A DNA stretch of 64,000 bases, from contig NZ_BLAF01000018.1 of NCBI RefSeq assembly GCF_009687885.1, forward strand, positions 85,976-149,975, read 5' to 3'. The position numbers were made by a program, and so were the translations under genes. Below are positions 55,576 through 62,301 of this stretch, piece by piece. Under the pieces are notes generated by a model that saw only the letters and a program-made list of their open reading frames with translations, was not told the DNA's origin and made no database searches. Every line of letters begins with the position of its first letter. The first letter of the stretch is position 1. This DNA comes from Acrocarpospora pleiomorpha (GTDB lineage: Bacteria > Actinomycetota > Actinomycetes > Streptosporangiales > Streptosporangiaceae).

Positions 55576-58209
55576 CTAAGGGGCGATCATCAGATCCTCG
55601 GTGGGTAGGGTCTGGCAGGCCAGCCGCCAGCCCGCGGCCAGCTCGTCGGTGGAGAACATCCCCCGGGTGTCGGTCTCGTAGGCGCCGGAGGTGACCCGTA
55701 CGCGGCAGGTGCCGCAAGCGCCTTCGCCGCACGATTGGGGCAGCGGGACGTCGGCGTCGTTGGCGGCGTCGAGGACCGACTGTCCGGGGTGACAGGGGAA
55801 CGCCGGGTCCCCGCCGACTATGCCGATGGTGAACTCGGTGACGCCGGCCGCCGCGGCGGCCAGGGCGATGGCGTGCGACTTCTCCTGGCGGGTCTCCTTG
55901 CTCCGGCCGGACACGAACGCCTCGGTGTGGATGGCCTCGCGCGGCACCCGCAGTTCCGTCAGGTGACCGATCAGGTCCTGCATCATCGATGCCGGTCCGC
56001 AGAGGTGGACTCGGTAGGCATCTTCGGTGTACGCACGGAGCGCGTCGACGCCGATCCGGCCTTTCCGCCCGGTCACAAAGATCGACACCTCGAGCCCGGG
56101 CAGGCGTTCCCGCAGCGCCTCGATCTCCGGCCGGAAGGCGACCTCGTCCTCGGTCCGGAAGCTGGCCAGCAACACGATCCGCCCGGTGTGACCAGCGTCG
56201 GCGGCTGCGACCAGCACACTCATCAGTGGCGTGATCCCCACGCCCCCGGCGATCAGCAACAGCGTTCCGGCCGTGAGGTCATGTGGGGGATCGCAAGTGA
56301 ACTCGCCGTGCGGGCCGCTCACCCGCAACGCCTGACCGGCCTCCAGCGCTTCGTGCAGGAAGGTCGAGCCGAGCCCGTCGGGCTCGTGCTTGACCGCGAT
56401 CTCGACGAAGCCGTTCTCGCCGGGGCCACTACAGATCGAGTACGAGCGTTCGATCGGCTCGACGGCGACAGGCAGGTCGACCTTCAGGTACTGCCCGGCG
56501 GTGAACGAGAACGGCATCGCGCCGGTGTCCAGGGGTCCGAGGCGGATCCGCCGGACCGTCGGGGTCAGCGTCTCGATCGCGGCCACCCGCAGGTATCCAT
56601 GCCAGGGCGTGGCCGGGTCCGGGGGTGCCCCGCCGGAGCGGATGGCTCGCCACATGGTCCCGAGCTGCCGCGGCTTGAGCACCGCGTTCGCGGCCATCAG
56701 CCCGCCGGCCAGCGCCCCGACCACGCCGGAGCCCCAGGCGTCCTGCCCAGCCACGAAGAGACCCTTGACGGGCGTACGGCATCCCGCCCGCGGTGACCGC
56801 AGCCGCTGGGGCGTCGCCGCGAGACCGTAGAAGGAGCCGAGAACGCTGTGCTGATAGGTCTCGAACGACAGCGGCGTCGCGAGCTCGGCGAATGCGATCG
56901 CCTCCCCGAAGCCGGGCCATCGGTCCTCCAGGCGGGCGATCAGCCGCCGGGTCAGGTCGTCCTTGAGCCTGCGGTAGCTGTCCGGTCGTTCTTCCGCGGG
57001 CGTCCCGCGCCACTGGTCGACCGCCCTGGGATCGACGAGTTCCAGCACCTCCACCGTGTGGAACCGGGCGGCCGGGTTGTTGAGCGAGGCGAACGAGACG
57101 TACAGCGTGCCTTCCCCGGGTGGGTGGTGGAAGCCGTTGTGGTCGTCGAGGTCCGGCATGAACCAGTGGTTCTCGCCGCGTATCCCGAACACGGTCGGCG
57201 ACCGGTCCATCCCGAGAAACAGCATGACCGCCGACGGTTCCCCGGGCAGGTCCGCCAGTTCCTGGCTCTTTCCGATCAGGGCGTACGTGTTGCGTACCCC
57301 GGCCGCCGAGACAACGGTGTTCGTTCGTACGCGGTAGCGCCGACCGGTGCCGGTGTCCTCGACGTCGACACCGGCCACCTTGCCGCGCTCGACAACGATC
57401 TCGTTGACCTGTTGCCGGGGGCGCAGCACCACGCCGTACCGCTCCAGGATCTCCAGAATGATCCGGCTGAGCTCCTTGGGCCCGCCCACGGGGTGCGCTG
57501 TCCCTTCCATGAAGAAGGTCAGCGGGACCGCGGCGTGATAGCCGAACGCGCTCGATGCAGGCGGAATGCCGTAAAGACCCCACCTCGCGGCGAGAACCGC
57601 CTGCAGACGCGGATCGCGGAAGCTGCGGGAGACCTGATCCCACAACGATCGATACGTCGACGGGAAGAGCCGCTCGACAATGGGCAAACCCATTTTTCGT
57701 ACGCCGGCGGGGAAGGACGCGAAGACATTGCGCGCCGCGAGCCCGGCCATGGCCCGGCGTGTGGTTCGGAAGAAGCCGTCGATGGCGTCGGCCTCGGCCG
57801 GGAACCGTTCCGCGAGACGCGCCCGGAACCGTTCCTTCGTGGCGGGGACGGCGAAATCGAACCCAGGGAAGTGCAGGACGTCGTAGTCGTCCGGCAGTGG
57901 CGAGAGCTGCACCCGCCCGTCCGTCATGAACTCGAGGAATGGGCCGGCGTTCGCGCTGATGTAGTGCAGCCCGGTGCCGAACTGGTATCGCCCGGCCCGG
58001 GAGAACTCGTGCGTCATCCCGCCGAGCGTGTAGTGCTGCTCGAGAACAAGAACGCGTTTCCCGCCGAACTGCGCGATCGTACGGGCCGCGGCGAGACCGC
58101 CCATACCCGAACCGATCACGACGACGTCTACTTCCTCAACGTCGGCTTCCTCAACGTCGGCTTCCTCAACGTCGGCTTCCTCAACGTCGGCTTCCTCGTA
58201 CGCGACCAT
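55576..58209 (-). CDS. Three-domain fusion: CrtI/CrtISO-like flavoprotein, ferredoxin reductase, [2Fe-2S] ferredoxin
   Basis: A protein of 877 residues. Residues 1-27 are an acidic repeat (E/A-DVE units). Residues 28-510 form a phytoene-desaturase/carotenoid-isomerase-like FAD domain (VVVIGSGMGGLAAARTI, VLVLEQHYTLGGMTHEFSRAGRYQFGTGLHYI, GLFVAGQDAWGSGVVGALAGGLMAANAVL). Residues about 540-770 are a ferredoxin-NADP+ reductase-type module (FTAGQYLKVDLP, ERSYSICSGPGENGFVEIAVK, LLLIAGGVGITPLMSVL, HLCGPASMMQDLIG). The end is a plant-type ferredoxin (SCGEGACGTCRVRV ... LACQTLP; Cys827, 832, 835, 865). NAD(P)H could feed electrons through FAD and the cluster to the CrtI-like flavin, as a one-chain reductase or saturase. 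The substrate is probably an isoprenoid or other hydrophobic alkene; this is inference. Confidence 0.86.
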   Translation of the reverse strand: MVAYEEADVEEADVEEADVEEADVEEVDVVVIGSGMGGLAAARTIAQFGGKRVLVLEQHYTLGGMTHEFSRAGRYQFGTGLHYISANAGPFLEFMTDGRVQLSPLPDDYDVLHFPGFDFAVPATKERFRARLAERFPAEADAIDGFFRTTRRAMAGLAARNVFASFPAGVRKMGLPIVERLFPSTYRSLWDQVSRSFRDPRLQAVLAARWGLYGIPPASSAFGYHAAVPLTFFMEGTAHPVGGPKELSRIILEILERYGVVLRPRQQVNEIVVERGKVAGVDVEDTGTGRRYRVRTNTVVSAAGVRNTYALIGKSQELADLPGEPSAVMLFLGMDRSPTVFGIRGENHWFMPDLDDHNGFHHPPGEGTLYVSFASLNNPAARFHTVEVLELVDPRAVDQWRGTPAEERPDSYRRLKDDLTRRLIARLEDRWPGFGEAIAFAELATPLSFETYQHSVLGSFYGLAATPQRLRSPRAGCRTPVKGLFVAGQDAWGSGVVGALAGGLMAANAVLKPRQLGTMWRAIRSGGAPPDPATPWHGYLRVAAIETLTPTVRRIRLGPLDTGAMPFSFTAGQYLKVDLPVAVEPIERSYSICSGPGENGFVEIAVKHEPDGLGSTFLHEALEAGQALRVSGPHGEFTCDPPHDLTAGTLLLIAGGVGITPLMSVLVAAADAGHTGRIVLLASFRTEDEVAFRPEIEALRERLPGLEVSIFVTGRKGRIGVDALRAYTEDAYRVHLCGPASMMQDLIGHLTELRVPREAIHTEAFVSGRSKETRQEKSHAIALAAAAAGVTEFTIGIVGGDPAFPCHPGQSVLDAANDADVPLPQSCGEGACGTCRVRVTSGAYETDTRGMFSTDELAAGWRLACQTLPTEDLMIAP
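58126..58200. repeat. 15-bp tandem repeat, five units, inside the fusion gene
   Basis: The unit GTCGGCTTCCTCAAC is repeated three times without change (58141-58185), flanked by one variant unit on each side (GTCTACTTCCTCAAC, GTCGGCTTCCTCGTA). On the minus strand it encodes tandem VEEAD-type pentapeptides at the extreme N-terminus of the fusion protein. The unit is a multiple of three, so copy-number change keeps the frame. Confidence 0.9.
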
Positions 58210-58268
58210 CCACGCCCCTGGCTAGTCCGTCCTCCTGGAGCCAGATTGGCGGAGCCGACTTGATACGG

Positions 58269-58330
58269 ACTGAACGATCTGGGAATCCCGCTGCGGAACG
58301 GCGCTCGTTCACGTCCATTTCCCGTTCAGT
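58269..58330. promoter_or_regulatory. Inverted repeat in the divergent promoter of fusion gene and hydrolase
   Basis: ACTGAACG (58269-58276) and CGTTCAGT (58323-58330) are a perfect 8-bp inverted pair 46 bp apart. A further CGTTCA lies at 58306-58311. They are within the 165-bp gap between the divergent fusion gene (start 58209) and the alpha/beta hydrolase (start 58375), so one regulator may control both. No regulator gene is adjacent. Confidence 0.4.
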
Positions 58331-58374
58331 GCGTCAGCGTAGCTTTCCGCTATCGCATCATGAGAGGTAGAGGA

Positions 58375-59088
58375 ATGGCACACAAGAGACCGACAATCGT
58401 GCTCGTGCACGGAGCCTTCGCGGACGGCAGCGGCTTCGCCGCGATCGTCAAGCGACTTGTCGCCGACGGCTATCCGGTCGTCGCCGCGCCGAACCCGCTG
58501 CGGGGGCTCTCCTCCGACGCGGAGCAGGTCAAGGCTCTGCTGGACAGCATCGAGGGACCGATCGTGCTGGTCGGCCACTCATACGGCGGCGCCGTCATCT
58601 CCACCGCCGCCACCGGGAACCCCGAGGTGAAGGCGCTGGTCTACCTGGCGGCGTTCGTGCCGGAGACGGGCGAGAGCGTCCAGGGGCTGGTCGAGAAGTT
58701 CCCGGGCAGCACCGTGGGCGAGTCCCTCAAACCCGTGCCACTGCCCGGCGGGCAGGTCGACCTCTACATCGACCCGCGAGTGTTCCATCCCCATTTCGCG
58801 GGGGATTTGCCCGCCGAGGAAGCCGCGCTCTTGGCGATCACGCAGCGCCCGGCCACCGGCGCCGCCCTCGGCGAGCCCGCCGCCGGCCCGCAGGCCTGGC
58901 ACACGATCCCGAACTACAACCTGATCAGCGGTGCCGACCGGATCATCCCGCCGGCGGCGCAGGAGTTCATGGCCCAGCGCTCCGGCGCGAAGGTCCAGGT
59001 AGTCGAGGGCGCCTCGCACCTGGTGTTCGTCTCACATCCGGACCCGACCGTGGCCCTCATTGAAAAGGCGGCGAGTGAGAACGCATAA
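58375..59088 (+). CDS. Alpha/beta hydrolase
   Basis: A protein of 237 residues from ATG 58375, with GAGGTAGAGGA upstream. Motifs are IVLVHGAFADGSGFAAIVKRLVADGYPVVAAPNPLRGL (oxyanion loop), the nucleophile elbow LVGHSYGGAVIS, GADRIIPPAAQEFMAQRSGA, and the catalytic His in VVEGASHLVFVSHPDPTVALIEKAA. This is the common actinobacterial esterase/lactonase-like subfamily; the substrate is unknown. It is divergent from the redox fusion gene and may share regulation with it. Confidence 0.92.
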   Translation: MAHKRPTIVLVHGAFADGSGFAAIVKRLVADGYPVVAAPNPLRGLSSDAEQVKALLDSIEGPIVLVGHSYGGAVISTAATGNPEVKALVYLAAFVPETGESVQGLVEKFPGSTVGESLKPVPLPGGQVDLYIDPRVFHPHFAGDLPAEEAALLAITQRPATGAALGEPAAGPQAWHTIPNYNLISGADRIIPPAAQEFMAQRSGAKVQVVEGASHLVFVSHPDPTVALIEKAASENA

Positions 59089-59258
59089 AGCGAAAGCGCG
59101 ATGAGGTGTCGGCCCTCACCGGAGGTCGCCGACCGCGAGCACACCGAAGATCGAAAACACCACAGACGGGCGGAGGCATACCGTCAGGTCCCAGGACTTT
59201 GGACTGGACAAATAGCTCCGAGTCGATCAACCGTACCTGGGACGGAGGGGACGGTGAC

Positions 59259-59423
59259 ATGGGAGAAACAGGGTTTCTCGAGCTTCGGCCGGAGCCGGTC
59301 TGGGCCTCGGTACGGGGACGCAGCTATCAGAGTGCGCTGCTGTGGCGGAAGGTTTTCCCCGGTACGGTCGATCAGGTTCCGCGGGCGCGTCATCTGGTTC
59401 GGGCGCTGCTGATGGACACCCGA
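59259..59423 (+). pseudogene. Fragment of an ATP-binding (RsbW-like) regulatory protein
   Basis: From ATG 59259, with GGAGGGGA upstream, the frame reads MGETGFLELRPEPVWASVRG, then a segment ending KVFPGTVDQVPRARHLVRALLMDT. The FPG...QVPRARHLVRALL pattern is the N-terminus of the HATPase_c anti-sigma-factor-like proteins common in actinomycetes. After about 55 residues the similarity stops and no ATP-binding motifs follow; the frame then runs antisense into the amidohydrolase gene. I read it as a truncated relic. The rest of the 529-bp gap 59089-59617 shows nothing else I can support. Confidence 0.5.
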
Positions 59424-59617
59424 ACCGGCATGCGTCTTCGGATTGCGTATGTGTCCGGTATCCCGCTGGTCGTGGGCGATCGCTCGGGTGCCTTCGCCGA
59501 GCACAGCCCGGTACGAGCGTCGCCCGCACAGGAGTCGCTGTTAGGCGGTTTCGACCGCGCCGGCCGTCGTGGCGGCCCTGATCGGAAACATCGCCTGTTC
59601 ACCTCGCCGGTGCAGCT

Positions 59618-60874
59618 TCAGTCATCAAACTTCCGGGACCTGATGTCCTTGACGACCTGGCCCGCCTTCATGACGAGCTTCACCCGGTCCGGATCCGAGA
59701 GCACGGCCGGATCGGCAAGGGGATCGCCGTCGACGGCGATCAGGTCGGCCAGCTTGCCGGGCTCGACGGAGCCGAGGTCGCCGTCAATGCCCATGATCTG
59801 CGCGTTGCCGAGGGTCGCGGCGCGCAGCGCCTCCTTGAAGCCGATGACGCGCGACTTCAATTCGATCTCCAGCGCCCGGCCGGCCTGTTCGGCACCGAGC
59901 AGGTCCGACCCGGATCCGATGCGCACTCCCGCCGCTCGGGCGAGACGCAGCGCATTCGCCATCGCCTCGCCGACGCCGGCGAGCTTGTCGAGCACCTCGG
60001 CGCTCAGCCCCCAGGCGTCGCGGCGCTCGCGCATCACCGCCACCACCATGAACGTGGGCACCAGCGCCGCGCCGTGACGCGCCATAAGCTGCGCGGCCGG
60101 TTCGTCGAGATAGGTGCCGTGCTCGAAGCATCTGATTCCGGCCGCGAGGCCCCGCCGGATGGCCTCGACGTTGTGGGCGTGCGAAGTCACGTAGGTGTCG
60201 CGCGCCTCGGCCTCCTCGACCGCCGCCCGCAGTTCGTCCACGGTGAAGTGGACGTCTCCGGGGCCGTCGGCGAAGGAGACCACGCCACCGCTGCCGTATA
60301 CCTTGAGCTGAGTCGCGCCCCGTCGCAGGGCGGTCCGCGCCGCGAGCCGGACACTGTCGGCGCCGTCGCACACCAGTGCTCGCTGGAACAGGCCCGGTAT
60401 GCACAGCGCGGCGTCGGTCATCCGGTAGGGCGTGTGGCCGCTGCCGTGGCCGCCGGTCTGGGCCAGCGCCGGCCCGGAGGGGAAGATTCGCGGTCCCCGC
60501 AGCAGGCCCGCGTCGACCGCCTGGACGATGCCTCCGTCGAGACCGGCCAGGTCGCGGGCGGTAGTGACGCCCGCGTCGAGGCACAGCCCGCAGTTGCGGA
60601 AGATCCCCGCCGCGATGCCGGCCACCGACAGCAGGCCCTCGTCGCGTATGGCTGCGACCGGTAGCGCCTGCCCGAGGTGCGTGTGGGCGTCGATCAACCC
60701 GGGCAGCACGAAGTAGCCGGATAGGTCCAGGTCACGGTCGTCGCCCGGACCCGGGTGCGCGGGCCTGGGCGAGATCGTCCCGAATCGTTCGCCCTGGACG
60801 GCGATGATGACGTTGCGCTCGGGTTCGTCACGGGTGGCGTCGAACAGCGTCCCGGCGCGGACGGTGTATCCCAA
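59618..60874 (-). CDS. Metal-dependent amidohydrolase family protein
   Basis: A protein of 418 residues. The metal motif is LPGLIDAHTHLGQ (HxH, about residues 63-65). Later blocks are RRGATQLKVYGSGGVVSFADGPGD (Lys at the bridging-ligand position), YVTSHAHNVEAIRRGLAAGIRCFEHGTYLDEPAAQLMARHGAALVPT, VRIGSGSDLLGAEQ (metal Asp) and GDLGSVEPGKLADLIAVDGDPL. This layout resembles the imidazolonepropionase/prolidase-like branch of the superfamily, which hydrolyses cyclic amides or Xaa-Pro dipeptides. It is the last gene of the sarcosine-oxidase operon, 17 bp after the cupin. A creatinine-, hydantoin- or N-methylamide-type substrate would suit the context but is unproven. Confidence 0.92.
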   Translation of the reverse strand: MGYTVRAGTLFDATRDEPERNVIIAVQGERFGTISPRPAHPGPGDDRDLDLSGYFVLPGLIDAHTHLGQALPVAAIRDEGLLSVAGIAAGIFRNCGLCLDAGVTTARDLAGLDGGIVQAVDAGLLRGPRIFPSGPALAQTGGHGSGHTPYRMTDAALCIPGLFQRALVCDGADSVRLAARTALRRGATQLKVYGSGGVVSFADGPGDVHFTVDELRAAVEEAEARDTYVTSHAHNVEAIRRGLAAGIRCFEHGTYLDEPAAQLMARHGAALVPTFMVVAVMRERRDAWGLSAEVLDKLAGVGEAMANALRLARAAGVRIGSGSDLLGAEQAGRALEIELKSRVIGFKEALRAATLGNAQIMGIDGDLGSVEPGKLADLIAVDGDPLADPAVLSDPDRVKLVMKAGQVVKDIRSRKFDD

Positions 60875-60891
60875 TGGATTCTCGTTCCGGT

Positions 60892-61290
60892 TCAGTCGGT
60901 GCGGGAGGGGAGCTCGAACCGGCCGCGGTCATTGTGCTCATACGGCTGCGATTCGATGCTCGGTGACTTTTCCAGAAGCTCGATGATGTAGTGCACGACC
61001 GGCGAGTCGCCGATGTTCCGGAGCCGGTGCGGGGGCAGCGGGGCCGTGGTGCCGACGGTGCGGAAGAGCACGAAGCCGGGCACGGGCTCGGTGATGATGC
61101 CCCAGTCGGCGTCGCCCGCCTCCTGCCCCTGCAGGGTGCCGTCCTGCGGATACAGGATGATGTGGTCGTTATGGTGCTGGTGGAATTCGCACTGCCCACC
61201 GGGTTGGAGGGTCATCTCCCAGACGCGGACCCGCGCGTTCTCGTACAGGATCACCCCTCCGACGGCGGGTGAATAGGTCTGCTCGCTCAT
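60892..61290 (-). CDS. Cupin domain protein
   Basis: A protein of 132 residues that fits a single small beta-barrel. The metal-binding cupin motif 1 is GGQCEFHQHHNDHIILYPQDG, and motif 2 is reduced (APLPPHRLRNIGDSPVVHYIIELL). It begins MSEQTYSPAVGGVILYENARVRVWEMTL. ATG 61290 has GAAGGAGAA upstream. Small cupins of this sort may be isomerases, dioxygenases or sensors. It lies between the truncated purU and the amidohydrolase, so it probably takes part in degradation of the N-methyl compound. Confidence 0.88.
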   Translation of the reverse strand: MSEQTYSPAVGGVILYENARVRVWEMTLQPGGQCEFHQHHNDHIILYPQDGTLQGQEAGDADWGIITEPVPGFVLFRTVGTTAPLPPHRLRNIGDSPVVHYIIELLEKSPSIESQPYEHNDRGRFELPSRTD

Positions 61291-61324
61291 TCTGTTCTCC
61301 TTCGGTCCGGGTTGGCGTTCGGTG

Positions 61325-61369
61325 TCAGTCGAAGATCACGGTACGGTTGCCGTTGAGCGGCACCCAGCT
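61325..61369 (-). pseudogene. Orphan C-terminal codons of purU after an internal deletion
   Basis: Directly after the stop of the ACT-domain gene, the same frame continues SWVPLNGNRTVIFD and then a second stop. NGN(R/K)TVIF is the usual C-terminus of formyltetrahydrofolate deformylase. The catalytic domain that should lie between is missing. Confidence 0.6.
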
Positions 61370-61708
61370 TCAGCGGCCGGCTTGATCGGTGAGGCAGTGG
61401 TCGAACCTGGAGACCATGATCAACAAGCGGGGGCGCCGCGACGCGTCGTACAGCTGCCAGGCCATCTGAAACGCATCGCCGGTCGGGGTGAAGGCGGCGC
61501 GCAGTCGCTCCACCGGGATCCCGGCCGGCGGTCCGGTGAAGCCGGTGCGCAGGAACACCTGTCCGTGGAAGGTGTTGTCGAACTGCTGGTGCTCGCTGAT
61601 GTCGCAACCGTGCTCGACGAAGAACGATGTGATCGCGTGCAGGATCCCTGGCCGCTCGGGGCACCGCACGGTCAGCACGAAGTGGGAGTTCGCGGGCGCA
61701 TCGCTCAT
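61370..61708 (-). CDS. ACT-domain remnant of formyltetrahydrofolate deformylase (PurU, truncated)
   Basis: A protein of 112 residues from ATG 61708, overlapping the soxG stop (ATGA). The sequence HFVLTVRCPERPGILHAITSFFVEHGCDISEHQQFDNTFHGQVFLRTGF is the PurU ACT domain, and RRPRLLIMVSRFDHCLTD is the PurU linker into the hydrolase domain. The usual roughly 170-residue formyltransferase-like catalytic domain is absent; a TGA follows after QAGR. Full PurU hydrolyses 10-formyl-THF to formate and THF and often accompanies sarcosine oxidase. This product cannot do that, though an expressed ACT domain could still bind a small ligand. The intact start and overlap suggest it is still translated. Confidence 0.82.
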   Translation of the reverse strand: MSDAPANSHFVLTVRCPERPGILHAITSFFVEHGCDISEHQQFDNTFHGQVFLRTGFTGPPAGIPVERLRAAFTPTGDAFQMAWQLYDASRRPRLLIMVSRFDHCLTDQAGR

Positions 61709-62301
61709 GACTCGTCGTCCCGGTATTCGGCGCAGGCGTCCAACAACCACGCCGCCACGTAGGCCGCGTAGGAGGACTGGACCAGCAGCCGGAAATCGGT
61801 CGCCGTGTCGTCCCGGACGAGCAGCACCACGCGGGCGAGGGCGAGCAGCGTCTGCGCACACGTCCCCGCTGGGCTGACGCTCGGATGCAGGTCGATCGAG
61901 CACCCGCGGGCGAGCACCTCGGACGCCAGGGGCCCGGAGAGGTCCAGGGTGGTCCGCTGGGCCGAGACGTCGACGATCGCGCCGGCCTCCGGGCCGACGG
62001 CGGCGCGCAGCGACCGCGCGAGCTCCTGCGGGCGGGCGGGCGGGGCGAGGACGAGCCACTCGCGCGGACTCATCCAGAGCACGGCGATGTCCGGGGTGGC
62101 CAGGTAGGTGCACGGCGTCGTCGGCAGCGCCGTTCCGAGCACCCCGGTGACGGCCTCGGCGGCCGGGCCGTCGGCGAACAGGTGCAACGACAGCTGCGTC
62201 AGCAGCGGCACCTCGCGCAGGGCGATGCCGGCGGGCAACCGGGCGAAGGCCGACGTCCACTCCTCGAGCGGGCTGCGGGCGATGATGAGATCAGCCGTCA
62301 C
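61705..62301 (-). CDS. soxG: Sarcosine oxidase, gamma subunit
   Basis: A protein of 198 residues, the size of heterotetrameric sarcosine oxidase gamma subunits. It shows LREVPLLTQLSLHLFADGPAAEAV, TYLATPDIAVLWMSPREWLVLAPP and IVDVSAQRTTLDLSGPLASEVLARGCSIDLHP. The last block is the shared GcvT-like fold segment (W-L-G-P-DEW-type). It overlaps soxA upstream by 11 bp. In the complex it supports the alpha subunit, where the methylene group goes to tetrahydrofolate. Confidence 0.92.
   Translation of the reverse strand: MTADLIIARSPLEEWTSAFARLPAGIALREVPLLTQLSLHLFADGPAAEAVTGVLGTALPTTPCTYLATPDIAVLWMSPREWLVLAPPARPQELARSLRAAVGPEAGAIVDVSAQRTTLDLSGPLASEVLARGCSIDLHPSVSPAGTCAQTLLALARVVLLVRDDTATDFRLLVQSSYAAYVAAWLLDACAEYRDDES

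Noticed and set aside
59424..60077. Continuation of the 59259 frame as a longer protein
   Set aside because: Beyond residue 55 the translation is antisense to the amidohydrolase and becomes Ser/Arg/Ala-rich; only the first part resembles a protein family.
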